Source: Microbacterium luticocti DSM 19459 | Lineage (GTDB): Bacteria; Actinomycetota; Actinomycetes; Actinomycetales; Microbacteriaceae | NCBI RefSeq assembly: GCF_000422405.1 | Contig: NZ_AULS01000004.1 | Location: 124,001-188,000, forward strand | Direction: 5' to 3' | Length of the DNA stretch: 64,000 bases | Part shown: piece by piece, positions 10,863-19,398 of the stretch | Layout of the letters: the number at the start of each line of letters is the position of its first letter | Numbering within the stretch: position 1 is the first letter of the stretch | Position numbers and translations under genes: made by a program | The notes under the pieces: generated by a model | What the model saw: the letters and a program-made list of their open reading frames with translations, nothing else | Told to the model about the DNA's origin: nothing | Database searches by the model: none

Positions 10863-12233
10863 TCAGGACGAGGTCGGCCACCCCTTCGGGCCGGGTGACC
10901 CTGCCGGGTACTCCTCCATCGGCACATCGCCGCGCTCCCACGCGTCGCGCACCGGCTGGATGATCCGCCAGCACTCCTCGGCCGCGTCGCCGCGCACCGA
11001 CAGCGCCACATCGCCGTCGAGCAGTTCGCTCAGCACCTCGGTGTACGCCTTCAGCCGGCCCTCGCCGAGGTCGGTGGTCAGGTACTCGCGGTGCAGCGCG
11101 AACGGGTCGTCGCCGCCGTTCACGTTCAACTCCAGCGACATCTGGTCCGGGCCCAGCGAGAACCGCAGCACACCGCCGTCCGCCGGGGCACCGGTCAACC
11201 CCACCGGCATGTGTCGCACCGGGCGGAACCGCACCACGATCTCGGCCGTCTTCTGCCCGAGTGCCTTGCCGCTGCGCAGCGTGAACGGCACGCCCGCCCA
11301 CCGCGACGAGCGCACCTCGCACACGATCTCGGCCAGCGTCTCGGTCTCGCGCTCGGGGTCGACCCCTTCTTCGTCCACGTACGACGGCAGCTCGCGATCG
11401 CCGATCCGACCGGCGGTGTACCGGGCCCGGCGCGAGAACCGCACCGGGTTGTCGTCCCAGATGTGGGTGGCGCGCAGCGCAGCGCTTTTCGCGTCGCGCA
11501 GGTCCTTCTCGTCCAGCGATGCGGGAGCCTCCATCGCCAGCACCGCCAGCACCTGCAGCAGGTGGCTCTGCAGCATGTCGACCATCGCTCCGGCCTTGTC
11601 GTAGTACCGGGCCCGGCCCTCCAGGGCCAGCGACTCGTCATAGCGGATCAGCACCGACTCCACGTGGTCGGCCGACCACACCGGCTCGACCACCCGGTTC
11701 GCGAACCGCACGCCCAGCACGTTCAGCAGCGTCGACCGGCCCAAGAAGTGGTCGACCCGGAACACCTGCTCTTCGGGCACGAGCATCCGCAGCGTGCGGT
11801 TCAGTTCCCTGGCGCTGTGCTCGTCGGAGCCGAACGGCTTCTCCAGCGCGAGCACCGTGCCCTCAGGCAGCGGAACGTCCTGCATCACCTCGCAGGCGGT
11901 GGCGGCCACCGCCGGGGGCACCGCGAAGTACATCACCAGGCGGCCCTGGGCGTCGGCGACCAGCGTCTTCAGGTCGGCCGTCTTCGTGATGTCGGCCTGA
12001 GTGTAGGTGGTGCCGGCGACCTTCTCGACCTGGTCGTCGGCGCCCACCGAGGCGAAGGCCTCCCGCACCGTGTCGCGCCACTTGCGGGTGGTCCAGGCAT
12101 CCGACCCCGCACCGTGCAGCACCACCTCGCGCTCGGGCTCGCGTTGCAACAGCTGACCGAGCGAGGGCAGCAGCAGTCGCGAGGTGAGGTCGCCCGAGGC
12201 GCCGAGGATGAGGAACGTGGTCGGCTTCGACAT
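10863..12233 (-). CDS. zwf: Glucose-6-phosphate dehydrogenase
   Basis: A 456-residue enzyme that oxidises glucose 6-phosphate to 6-phosphogluconolactone with NADP+, the entry to the oxidative pentose phosphate pathway and a main NADPH source. The nucleotide-binding motif ILGASGDLTSR is at residues 9-19, and the substrate motif FRVDHFLGRSTLLNVL, with its conserved histidine, is in the middle. It is somewhat shorter than the usual 490-510 residues, and some actinobacteria carry a second, shorter G6PD-like paralogue, so it may not be the only copy. The start ATG 12233 is fixed by TATCGT six bases upstream. A frame of over 1000 codons continuing upstream is antisense to the GH15 gene and not real. 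It is divergent from that gene with 63 bp between starts. Confidence 0.9.
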   Translation of the reverse strand: MSKPTTFLILGASGDLTSRLLLPSLGQLLQREPEREVVLHGAGSDAWTTRKWRDTVREAFASVGADDQVEKVAGTTYTQADITKTADLKTLVADAQGRLVMYFAVPPAVAATACEVMQDVPLPEGTVLALEKPFGSDEHSARELNRTLRMLVPEEQVFRVDHFLGRSTLLNVLGVRFANRVVEPVWSADHVESVLIRYDESLALEGRARYYDKAGAMVDMLQSHLLQVLAVLAMEAPASLDEKDLRDAKSAALRATHIWDDNPVRFSRRARYTAGRIGDRELPSYVDEEGVDPERETETLAEIVCEVRSSRWAGVPFTLRSGKALGQKTAEIVVRFRPVRHMPVGLTGAPADGGVLRFSLGPDQMSLELNVNGGDDPFALHREYLTTDLGEGRLKAYTEVLSELLDGDVALSVRGDAAEECWRIIQPVRDAWERGDVPMEEYPAGSPGPKGWPTSS

Positions 12234-12296
12234 ACCGTCACGATAATCCGCCGCGCCGCGCACCGCCTGCGCCCGCGCGGTGCCAGACTCGAGACG

Positions 12297-14093
12297 ATGC
12301 CGGTACCCATCGAGGATTACGCTCTGCTCAGCAACTGTCGCACCGCCGCGCTGGTCTCGCGCGACGGCAGCATCGACTGGCTGTGTCTGCCACGACTCGA
12401 CTCCGCGTCGGTGTTCGGCGCGCTGCTGGGCGATGAGCGGCATGGATGCTGGGGCCTGCGCCCCGCCGATCCGGATGCGCGGGCCACCCGACGCTACGAC
12501 GGTGACACGTTCGTGCTGATCACGCGGTGGCAGACCGCCGACGGCGTCGCCGAGGTGCACGATGTCATGCCCGTCGATCCGCGCCGGCACGTGAACGCCG
12601 ACCGCATCGACGTGGTGCGTCGGGTGATCGGGGTGCACGGGCTGGTCGAGTTCGACCAGACCCTGCGCATGCGCTTCGACTACGCCCGTGCCATGCCGTG
12701 GGTGCGTCAGACCGGCACGCCCGACGAGCCCGAACTGGTGGCGATGGCCGGCCCCGACGCGGTGACCGTGCGTGGGGGTCTGCTGCGCGCGGCCGACCAC
12801 GTGCACCGCGGCAAGGTCGCTGTCGAGGCCGGGCAGAGTGTCGACCTCGCCCTCACCTGGTTTCCGTCGCACCTGGACGTGCCCGACCGGCTCGACGTCG
12901 ACGCCGCGTTCGAGCAGACCCGCCGGTGGTGGCAGCGCTGGGCCGACCGCATCTCGCACGACGGTGCGCACCGTGACGAGGTGGTGCGGTCGCTGCTGAT
13001 CCTGCGGGCGCTGACCGACCACGAGACCGGCGGGATCGCGGCGGCCGCCACCACCTCGCTGCCCGAGGATTTCGGCGGGGTGCGCAACTGGGACTACCGC
13101 TACGTGTGGTTGCGCGATGCCGCGCTGACGCTCGAGGCCCTGCTCGACCATGGGTTCGTCGCCCTCGCCGGGCACTGGCGCGAGTGGCTGCTGCGCGCGG
13201 TGGCCGGTGACCCGGCCGATCTGCAGATCATGTACGGACTGGCCGGCGAACGCGACCTGCCCGAGCGCGAGCTGACCAGCCTGCCCGGCTACCAGGGTTC
13301 GGCGCCGGTGCGCATCGGCAACGGCGCCGCCCTGCAGTACCAGGCCGACGTGTTCGGTGAGGTGCTGGTCACGCTGTGCGCGGCCCGCGAGGCCGGGCTC
13401 GACGAGTCGGACTACTCGTGGTCGCTGCAGCGGGGCCTGGTCGACGCGGCCGCGCAGCAGCTCGACCGGCCCGACAATGGGCTGTGGGAGATCCGCGGCG
13501 AGCCGCAGATGTTCACGCACTCGCGCGTGATGATGTGGGCGACCTTCGACCGGGCGGTGCGCGCGGTCGACGTGCACGGGCTCGACGGCCCGGCCCCGCA
13601 CTGGCGCGAGCTGCGCGACCGGGTGCGTGCCGAGATCGACGAACACGGGGTGCGGGGCGGCCACTTCACCCAGCATTACGGCACCGACGAGGTCGACGCA
13701 TCCCTGCTGCTGCTCCCGCAGGTCGGGTTCTGCGCCCCCGACGACGAGCGCATGCTCGCGACCGTCGCGGCGATCGAGCGCGACCTGATGCAGGACGGCA
13801 TGCTGCGCCGCTACCGCACCTCGAGCGGGGTCGACGGCCTGCCCGGGCAGGAGTACCCGTTTCTGGCGTGTTCGTTCTGGCTCGTCGAGCAGTACGCCGC
13901 GACCGGCCGCATCGACGAGGCGCGGGTGCTGATGGACCGGCTGTGTGCGTTGGCGAACGAGGTGGGGATGCTGTCGGAAGAGTACGACGTCGCGCATTCG
14001 CGTCAGGCCGGCAACACCCCGCAGGCGTTCTCGCACCTGGCGCTCGTGCGCGCCGCCGATGCTCTGGCCCGCGCCCGGCACAAGCCGCGGTGA
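12297..14093 (+). CDS. Glycoside hydrolase family 15 protein (glucoamylase/trehalase-like)
   Basis: A 598-residue protein of family GH15, whose members release glucose from alpha-glucans or, in mycobacteria, hydrolyse trehalose. The N-terminal beta-domain begins with the hallmark PIEDYALLSNCRTAALVSRDGSIDWLC (given here as IEDYALLSNCRTAALV and DGSIDWLCLPR). The (alpha/alpha)6 barrel starts with LPEDFGGVRNWDYRYVWLRD, followed by LLPQVGFCAPDD and, near the C-terminus, SEEYDVAHSRQAGNTPQAFS. No signal peptide is present, so the substrate should be internal trehalose, maltodextrin or glycogen. CAGACT lies seven bases before the ATG at 12297. Divergence from zwf suggests a link to glucose supply for the pentose phosphate pathway. 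Glucoamylase and trehalase activity cannot be told apart here. Confidence 0.87.
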   Translation: MPVPIEDYALLSNCRTAALVSRDGSIDWLCLPRLDSASVFGALLGDERHGCWGLRPADPDARATRRYDGDTFVLITRWQTADGVAEVHDVMPVDPRRHVNADRIDVVRRVIGVHGLVEFDQTLRMRFDYARAMPWVRQTGTPDEPELVAMAGPDAVTVRGGLLRAADHVHRGKVAVEAGQSVDLALTWFPSHLDVPDRLDVDAAFEQTRRWWQRWADRISHDGAHRDEVVRSLLILRALTDHETGGIAAAATTSLPEDFGGVRNWDYRYVWLRDAALTLEALLDHGFVALAGHWREWLLRAVAGDPADLQIMYGLAGERDLPERELTSLPGYQGSAPVRIGNGAALQYQADVFGEVLVTLCAAREAGLDESDYSWSLQRGLVDAAAQQLDRPDNGLWEIRGEPQMFTHSRVMMWATFDRAVRAVDVHGLDGPAPHWRELRDRVRAEIDEHGVRGGHFTQHYGTDEVDASLLLLPQVGFCAPDDERMLATVAAIERDLMQDGMLRRYRTSSGVDGLPGQEYPFLACSFWLVEQYAATGRIDEARVLMDRLCALANEVGMLSEEYDVAHSRQAGNTPQAFSHLALVRAADALARARHKPR

Positions 14094-14103
14094 CGGCGAG
14101 GCG

Positions 14104-15210
14104 TCAGGCCTTCAGCGCCTCGGCGAGCTTCACCCGGGCACCCATGCGCAGCAGCGAGTTGCGGTAGATCCTCGCGCCGATCCCGATCGCGGCCACGCAC
14201 GTGGCGACGAGGATCACGAGCGAGAGAAGCGGCTCCCACCACTGTGCGTCACCGAGGTACAGCCGCAGCGGCATCCCCACCGGCGCCGAGAACGGCACGT
14301 ATGACATGACCGCCAGCACCACCGGATTGTCGTTGAACAGGATGACGAGGATGTAGGGCGCGAGGATCAGCATCGTCAGCGGCATCGTGGTCGAGCCGAT
14401 GTCCTCCTGCCGCGACACCATCGCCGCAGCTCCCGCGAACAGCGAAGCCAGCAGCACGAACCCGAACAGGAAGAACACCGCGAACCACACCATCGGTCCG
14501 CCGAGCCCGGAAAGCACCGCGCTTTGCCCGCTGACGCTCAGCCCGACGATCGCGATCGCCACCAGGGCGACGATCTGCGCCATCGCCAGGATCGTGTTGC
14601 CGAGCACCTTGCCGGCCATCAGGGACCGCACCGGGATCGCCGAGATGAGGATCTCGACCACCCGGGTCTGCTTCTCTTCCACCACGGACTGCGCGATCGT
14701 GCCGCCGAACATCGACGCCGACATCAGGAACACCACCCCGAACCCGATCGCCACCAGGTAGCGCAGCAGCGCGTCCTGTGGACTGTGCTCGAGCAGTTCG
14801 ACGCGCGGTGAGATGCTCAGCTGGGCGACCAGCTCTTGCGGCACGGAGTCTCTCGCGACGATCGCCACGTGCACCGGGCTGGCATCGTCGGGCACGAGGG
14901 CCGCGTCGACCGTACCGGCTCGCACCAGCGCGGTCGCGGCATCCGTCGACGCGGCCGTGGTGACCTGCAGGTTCGACATGCCCTGCACGACCGACGCGGT
15001 CTCGGCGGTGACCGCGACCGGGGTCTTCGACGGGTTCGCCGCGGCGACGCCGCCCCAGATCACGCCGGCCAGTGCGAACGCGAACAGGATCAGCGTCGAG
15101 ATGACGAACGCCTTGCTGCGCAGCTTCGAGGCGATCTCGCGTTCGGTGACGAGCCACACGCCCTGGCCGAGGCTGGGTGCGGCGGGGGCGGATGAGGTGG
15201 GGGTGCTCAC
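14104..15210 (-). CDS. ABC-2 type transporter permease (NatB-like)
   Basis: A 368-residue permease of the ABC-2/NatB type. One N-terminal helix (AFVISTLILFAFALAGVIWG region) is followed by a large extracytoplasmic domain of about 150 residues. A cluster of five or so helices then runs to the C-terminus, with MAGKVLGNTILAMAQIVAL among them. This arrangement is typical of exporters for Na+, lipids or antimicrobial compounds. Its GTG start overlaps the TGA of the ATPase gene (GTGA), so the two are translationally coupled subunits of one exporter. The operon lies beside, and shares a promoter element with, the adjacent two-component system. The substrate is unknown. Confidence 0.87.
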   Translation of the reverse strand: MSTPTSSAPAAPSLGQGVWLVTEREIASKLRSKAFVISTLILFAFALAGVIWGGVAAANPSKTPVAVTAETASVVQGMSNLQVTTAASTDAATALVRAGTVDAALVPDDASPVHVAIVARDSVPQELVAQLSISPRVELLEHSPQDALLRYLVAIGFGVVFLMSASMFGGTIAQSVVEEKQTRVVEILISAIPVRSLMAGKVLGNTILAMAQIVALVAIAIVGLSVSGQSAVLSGLGGPMVWFAVFFLFGFVLLASLFAGAAAMVSRQEDIGSTTMPLTMLILAPYILVILFNDNPVVLAVMSYVPFSAPVGMPLRLYLGDAQWWEPLLSLVILVATCVAAIGIGARIYRNSLLRMGARVKLAEALKA

Positions 15211-16091
15211 TGGATGACCTCCTTGAAGATCTGCGCGAGAGAGGGATGCTGCGGGGCGAACCGGTGCACGGCGGCGGTGTCGACGGCCCGGCGCAGCACC
15301 CGTTGCGCGGTGTCATCGGTGTCGACGTCGAACACCGCCGAGCCGCCGGCGAAGTCGACGACCTCGACGCCGGGTTCGGTGCGCAGCCAGCCCAGATCGC
15401 CCGCGGTGCGCAGCTCGTACCGGCTGCCGGCGTGCTCGGCGCGCAGTTGCTCGGCCGAACCGGCGGCGCGGATCGTGCCGGCCGCGATGATGACGAGGTC
15501 GTCGCACAGCCGCTCGACGACGTCGAGCTGGTGCGAGCTGAACAGCACCGACACGCCCTGCGCGGCACGCTCGGCCAGCACCCCGGCCACGACGTCGACC
15601 GCGAGTGGGTCCAGGCCGCTGAACGGCTCGTCGAGGATCAGCACCTCGGGCTCGTGCACCAGCGCCGCGGCGATCTGCGCGCGCTGCTGGTTGCCCAGTG
15701 ACAGCGTCTCGACCTTGTCGTTCAGGCGCTCGCCGAGTCCGAGCTGGGTGAGCAGGGCGGCGGCGTTCGCTTCGGCATCCGCCTTCGTGTAGCCGTGCAA
15801 CCGGGCCAGGTAGGCGATCTGCTCGGCGACCTTCATCTTCGGGTACAGCCCGCGCTCTTCGGGCATGTACCCGAACCGGCGCCGGTCGCCGACGGTGATC
15901 GGGGCGCCGTCGAGGCTGACCGTGCCGCCGTCGGCGTCGAGCACACCCAGCGCGATGCGCATGGTGGTGGTCTTGCCGGCCCCGTTGCCGCCGACGAAGC
16001 CGGTGAGCCGCCCCGGTGCGACGTCGAAGCCGACCTCGTCGAGCACCCGGCGTCCGCCGTAGCTCTTGGTGATGCCGCGCAGCTGAAGCAT
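15207..16091 (-). CDS. ABC transporter ATP-binding protein (NatA-like)
   Basis: A 294-residue ABC ATPase that powers the adjacent ABC-2 permease. Visible motifs are Walker A GGNGAGKTT near residue 37, the Q-loop region, the signature segment SLGNQQRAQIAAAL (a variant of LSGGQ), Walker B VLILDEPFSGLDP, and the switch histidine in FSSHQLDVVERL. An extended C-terminal domain of about 80 residues is typical of NatA/CcmA-like exporters. The ATG at 16091 is chosen over an upstream ATG because GAGGAGG lies five bases before it. Its promoter (-10 TAGCGT at 16122-16117) carries a 31-bp element also found at the histidine kinase promoter, suggesting joint control. Confidence 0.93.
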   Translation of the reverse strand: MLQLRGITKSYGGRRVLDEVGFDVAPGRLTGFVGGNGAGKTTTMRIALGVLDADGGTVSLDGAPITVGDRRRFGYMPEERGLYPKMKVAEQIAYLARLHGYTKADAEANAAALLTQLGLGERLNDKVETLSLGNQQRAQIAAALVHEPEVLILDEPFSGLDPLAVDVVAGVLAERAAQGVSVLFSSHQLDVVERLCDDLVIIAAGTIRAAGSAEQLRAEHAGSRYELRTAGDLGWLRTEPGVEVVDFAGGSAVFDVDTDDTAQRVLRRAVDTAAVHRFAPQHPSLAQIFKEVIQ

Positions 16092-16116
16092 CCGTCCTCC
16101 TCGTCTCGTACCTGCC

Positions 16117-16151
16117 ACGCTACGGGCGGGCGGATGTCACCGCCTCCCCCG
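16117..16151 (-). promoter_or_regulatory. Promoter of the ABC exporter with shared regulatory element
   Basis: On the minus strand the -10 is TAGCGT (16122-16117). Bases 16121-16151 match 18313-18343 at the kinase promoter in 25 of 31 positions, at the same distance from the -10. The most conserved part is CGGGGGAGGC, which lies over the -35 region where a response regulator would be expected to bind. This is the likely site of the neighbouring LuxR-type regulator. Confidence 0.6.
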
Positions 16152-16192
16152 CAGGGCGGGTTTCGCCGCCTCATCCATACGGGGGAGTGGAC

Positions 16193-17083
16193 TCACACCA
16201 GCCCGTGCCGGTAGGCGAGCACGATCGCCTGCACACGGTCGCGGGCGCCGAGCTTGCCGAGCACGTTCGAGACGTGCGTCTTGACGGTGGCCTCGCCGAT
16301 GTACAGGCGCCCGGCGATCTCGGCGTTGCTGAGGGCCTCGGCCATGAGGGCGAGCACCTCGGCCTCGCGGTCGGTGAGCGGCACGGCCGGCAGCTGAGCC
16401 GGAGAATGGTCCGACCCGGGAACCGGCCGGGCCGCCGGGGCTTCGCCCGGCACCGCCGGGCCTTCGCCGGGCACCGCCGGGGCTTCGCCGGGCTTGGCCG
16501 CCGGTCCTTCGTCGGACGCGGCCACCGGTGGCGCTTTGCCGGGGGTGGCCGTGGACCTGCCGGGCGAAGCCGCCGCGAACCCGCCGGACTCAGGCAATCC
16601 GGCTCCGCTGCGGCCCGTGGCATCCCGCGCGAACCGCGCGATCACCCGGCGCGTCACCTCGGGTGCCAGCAGCGCGTCGCCGGCAGCGGCCACCCGCACC
16701 GCCCGCACCAGTTCTTCGGGTCCGGCGTTCTTCAGCAGAAAACCCGCGGCTCCCGCCGCCAGGGCGTCGAAGAGGTAGTCGTCGCGGTTGAACGTGGTCA
16801 CGATCAGCACCGCGGCCGCCACCTCGGGGTCGGTCGCGAGCCGCCGGGTGGCTTCGAGTCCGTCCATGTCGGGCATCTGCACGTCCATGCAGATCACATC
16901 AGGGCGCAGCTCGTGCGCGGCGGTCAGCGCCTCGCGCCCCGTGGATGCCTCCCCCACGACGGCGATGTCGTCTTCGGTCTCGAGGATCAGCCGGAACCCC
17001 GCCCGCATCATGGCGTGATCGTCGACCAGCAGCACGCGAACCGGCTCAGGCATCGGCGCGACCAGAGGCAGAGGCTCAGGCAT
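16193..17083 (-). CDS. NarL/LuxR-family response regulator with a repetitive linker
   Basis: A 296-residue response regulator. The receiver domain (about 15-135) has the acidic pair Asp21/Asp22, the phosphoacceptor Asp67 in CMDVQMPDMDG, and the conserved lysine in GFLLKNAG. The C-terminal LuxR-type helix-turn-helix (about 230-292) reads LTDREAEVLALMAEALSNAE then TVKTHVSNVLGKL. Between them lies a Pro/Ala/Gly/Glu-rich linker of about 70 residues with the repeated heptad GEAPAVP, encoded by an in-frame minisatellite; NarL-type regulators normally have a short linker. The ATG at 17083 overlaps the kinase stop codon by 8 bp; a second ATG at 17053 is also possible. It forms a two-component system with the kinase and probably acts on the ABC exporter next door. 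Confidence 0.9.
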   Translation of the reverse strand: MPEPLPLVAPMPEPVRVLLVDDHAMMRAGFRLILETEDDIAVVGEASTGREALTAAHELRPDVICMDVQMPDMDGLEATRRLATDPEVAAAVLIVTTFNRDDYLFDALAAGAAGFLLKNAGPEELVRAVRVAAAGDALLAPEVTRRVIARFARDATGRSGAGLPESGGFAAASPGRSTATPGKAPPVAASDEGPAAKPGEAPAVPGEGPAVPGEAPAARPVPGSDHSPAQLPAVPLTDREAEVLALMAEALSNAEIAGRLYIGEATVKTHVSNVLGKLGARDRVQAIVLAYRHGLV

Positions 17084-18302
17084 CCGTCGTCTCGCGCATC
17101 GGCACCGACACCCGCACCAGAAACCCGCCCTGCTCGCGAGGACGTGCCTCGAGCAGCCCGCCCACCGCGGCGGCACGCTCGCGCATGCCGACCAGCCCCA
17201 GCCCGCGGCCGGGTCGCAGCACCTGGCGGCCGGTGTTGGTCACCTCGAGCTCGACGCCGCGCGCGCCGTAGCGCAGCCGCACGTCCGCGGTCGCGCCGGG
17301 GCCGGCATGCCGGCGTGCGTTGGTCAGAGCCTCCTGCGCGATCCGGTACAGCGAGACCTGCACGGTGTCGGGCGCTGGGCGCGGCTCGCCGATCACGGTG
17401 AGGGTCGCGACAAGCCCCGCGTCTGTGGCCTGGGCGACGAGGTCGGCCAGGCCGGCGAGCCCCACGGTGCTGGGGGCGTCGGTGTCCGAGTCCGACCGCA
17501 GCGTCTGCAACAGCCGGCGCAGCTCGCCCAGCGCATCGCGGGCGGATGCCTCGACCTGTGCGAGCGTGCGGGCTGCGGCATCCGGATCTTTCGTCATCAC
17601 TGCGCGTGCTGCGCCCGCCTGCACTCCCATCAGCGAGACGTGGTGGGCGACGACGTCATGCAGCTCGCGCGCGATGCGCAGCCGCTCGAGGGCCACCGCC
17701 TGGGCGGCGGTGCGTTCGCGCTCGTGCTCGAGCTCGGCGGTGCGCTCTTCGAGGGTCCGACGTGCCGCAGCCGCGGCCCACGCGCGCTCGCCGAAATAGT
17801 AGGCGCCGGCGAAATAGAGGGCGTTGATCAGGATGTTCAGCAGCGCGTAGGCCACGAACGGCGAGAACGCGCCCGCCTGCGAGAGCGTGTCGTCGGTGGG
17901 GCTGGTGGCCTGCACGAACGTCGCCGTGAGCAGCCAGACGAACATGCCGATCGTGATGCCGATGCGGATCCACGCGGCACGGCGCCGGTCGGGCGAGATC
18001 GCGCCCACCGTGTAGAAGCCGATGAACATCGCGATCGTGCCCACGAACAGTTCGGGCACGTGCCAGGTGCCGGCGGCGAAGAACGCGGCGGCAGTGACCA
18101 CGGCGACGGTGCCGGGAAAGCGCCGCCGCATCGCGACCGCGGCCGCGAGCACGAGCGCGTAGGCCACGGCAGCCCACATCGGAGCCTGCCGGTCGCCGTA
18201 CAGGCCGGCCACGGCGCCCAGGCCCGCGCTGATCACGGTGCCGACGCCGATCGCCGCCGCCAGGGCGGCATCCTGTCGCTGCAGCCGGGGATCGAGCGCC
18301 AT
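17076..18302 (-). CDS. Sensor histidine kinase (HisKA_3, NarL-partner type)
   Basis: A 408-residue membrane kinase that phosphorylates the overlapping response regulator. Five or six transmembrane helices fill residues 15-175, with almost no external domain, so it probably senses the membrane or a signal within it, as kinases paired with ABC exporters often do. A coiled-coil (RTLEERTAELEHERERTAAQ) leads to the HisKA_3 dimerisation domain with phosphoacceptor His215 in ARELHDVVAHHVS. The ATPase domain shows the N-box SLYRIAQEALTNARRH and the G-box GRGLGLVGMRERA. The ATG at 18302 is fixed by TACGGT six bases upstream, indicating a leaderless transcript. The long open frame further upstream reads through tandem repeats and is not coding. 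Confidence 0.92.
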   Translation of the reverse strand: MALDPRLQRQDAALAAAIGVGTVISAGLGAVAGLYGDRQAPMWAAVAYALVLAAAVAMRRRFPGTVAVVTAAAFFAAGTWHVPELFVGTIAMFIGFYTVGAISPDRRRAAWIRIGITIGMFVWLLTATFVQATSPTDDTLSQAGAFSPFVAYALLNILINALYFAGAYYFGERAWAAAAARRTLEERTAELEHERERTAAQAVALERLRIARELHDVVAHHVSLMGVQAGAARAVMTKDPDAAARTLAQVEASARDALGELRRLLQTLRSDSDTDAPSTVGLAGLADLVAQATDAGLVATLTVIGEPRPAPDTVQVSLYRIAQEALTNARRHAGPGATADVRLRYGARGVELEVTNTGRQVLRPGRGLGLVGMRERAAAVGGLLEARPREQGGFLVRVSVPMRETTDA

Positions 18303-18308
18303 CCCTCC

Positions 18309-18343
18309 ACCGTACGGGTGAGCGGATGCCGGTGCCTCCCCCG
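18309..18343 (-). promoter_or_regulatory. Leaderless promoter of the two-component operon with shared element
   Basis: On the minus strand the -10 TACGGT (18314-18309) lies six bases before the kinase ATG. The stretch 18313-18343 matches the ABC exporter promoter (16121-16151) at 25 of 31 positions, including an identical CGGGGGAGGC over the -35 region. This suggests autoregulation by the response regulator. Confidence 0.6.
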
Positions 18344-18390
18344 TGCGGCGGATCTCGGCGTGCGGTGCGGGTGCCGTCTGTCGGGCGCGG

Positions 18391-18469
18391 GGGTGCGGGC
18401 TGTCACGCGGCGCGGGTGCGGGCTGTCGCGCGGCGCGGGTGCGGGCTGTCGCGCGGCGCGGGTGCGGGC
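18391..18469. repeat. 23-bp tandem repeat
   Basis: Three units of 23 bp (18391-18413, 18414-18436, 18437-18459) and a 10-bp partial begin GGGTGCGGGC; the first unit differs from the others by one base. Directly after come three copies of GGCTCCTGCA-like 10-mers (18473-18502). They lie in the 417-bp gene-free stretch 18303-18719, which otherwise holds the kinase promoter and an imperfect inverted repeat at 18524-18564. Confidence 0.8.
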
Positions 18470-18523
18470 GTGCTCCTGCAGGGCTCCTGCAGGGCTCCTG
18501 CCGCGCTCGGGCCGCCCAGTCGC

Positions 18524-18564
18524 CGCAAAGTGCGAGTATGAGGCCCCCTGACCCGCACATTGCG
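18524..18564. repeat. Imperfect inverted repeat
   Basis: CGCAAAGTGCG (18524-18534) pairs with CGCACATTGCG (18554-18564) with one mismatch. The complementarity continues loosely inward (GAGT and GAGG against CCTGACC). Its position between divergent genes argues against a terminator; the role is unknown. Confidence 0.55.
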
Positions 18565-18719
18565 TCGACTTCTCCGGGTCGCGGGCAGGTCAGCCGACCG
18601 CGCGGCCTGCATACATGCATGGGAATAGATCACAGGATGACGTGATTGAGTTGTTCGGGCGCGTGTCGCCCGCCCGGCCACACCGGGCCCGACAAGACAG
18701 ACAAGGCAGAAGGAATCCC

Positions 18720-19301
18720 GTGACCTACACGATCGGCTACATCGTCGGCAGCATCTCATCCACCTCGCTGAACCGCCGGCTGGCGACCGCGCTCGCGAAG
18801 CTCGCCCCCGCCGACGTCGAGCTGGTCGAGATCGCGATCAAGGACCTGCCGTTCTATTCACCCGATCACGACGCCGACTACCCCCAGGTCGCGCGCGACT
18901 TCAAGAAGGCGATCGCCGACGTCGACGGTGTGATCATCGTCACCCCGGAGTACAGCCGGTCGATCCCCGGGGTGCTCAAGAACGCGCTCGACTGGGCTGC
19001 ACGCCCGTACGGGCAGGGCTCGTTCGACGGCAAGCCCACCGCGGTGATCGGCACCTCGGGTGGCGCGATTTCGACCGCCGCGGCGCAGCAGCACCTCAAG
19101 GCGATCCTCAGCCACTACAACGCGCCCACGCTCGGCCAGCCCGAGGGCTACATCCAGGCGACGCCGGGTCTGTTCGGCGAGGACGGCACCGTCTCCAACG
19201 AGGGCACCGCGGCATTCCTGCGCGTCTACCTCGACGCGTTCGTGCAGCTGATCGACCGCTACGTCGACGTCACCGCGAAGCGCGAGTCGGCCGCGGCCTG
19301 A
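18720..19301 (+). CDS. NADPH-dependent FMN reductase family protein
   Basis: A 193-residue flavodoxin-fold oxidoreductase of the NADPH:FMN reductase/azoreductase/quinone reductase group, which uses bound FMN for two-electron reduction of quinones, azo compounds or chromate. The phosphate-binding loop is GSISSTSLNRRLA near residue 9, and the characteristic VTPEYSRSIPGVLKNALDW follows at about residue 79, with GTSGGAISTAAAQQHL downstream. The GTG at 18720 is preceded by GAAGGAA at ribosome-binding distance. The protein is cytoplasmic. A strong hairpin follows the gene, and its neighbours give no clue to a physiological substrate. Confidence 0.86.
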   Translation: MTYTIGYIVGSISSTSLNRRLATALAKLAPADVELVEIAIKDLPFYSPDHDADYPQVARDFKKAIADVDGVIIVTPEYSRSIPGVLKNALDWAARPYGQGSFDGKPTAVIGTSGGAISTAAAQQHLKAILSHYNAPTLGQPEGYIQATPGLFGEDGTVSNEGTAAFLRVYLDAFVQLIDRYVDVTAKRESAAA

Positions 19302-19317
19302 CCCGCCGTGTGATGCA

Positions 19318-19346
19318 GGGGGCCGGGATGCCGCATCCCGGCCCCC
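19318..19346 (+). terminator. Strong hairpin after the FMN reductase gene
   Basis: GGGGGCCGGGAT (19318-19329) pairs perfectly with ATCCCGGCCCCC (19335-19346) around a 5-nt loop. The 12-bp stem lies between the convergent FMN reductase and exonuclease III genes. There is no U-run. The stem contains GGGATGC and its complement, part of the over-represented heptamer of this genome. Confidence 0.75.
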
Positions 19347-19398
19347 ATCGCATGCATTGGGTGTCTCGGGCGCATGCGTGACAGCGCCGCGCGCGGGC

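Noticed and set aside
10863..14081. 1072-codon minus-strand frame as one giant protein
   Set aside because: Only the part after 12233 is Zwf. The upstream part is the shadow of the GH15 gene, and a TATCGT promoter lies right before the internal ATG.
17053..17083. Shorter start for the response regulator at 17053
   Set aside because: Not excluded, but 17083 overlaps the kinase stop and fits translational coupling; neither start has a good ribosome site.
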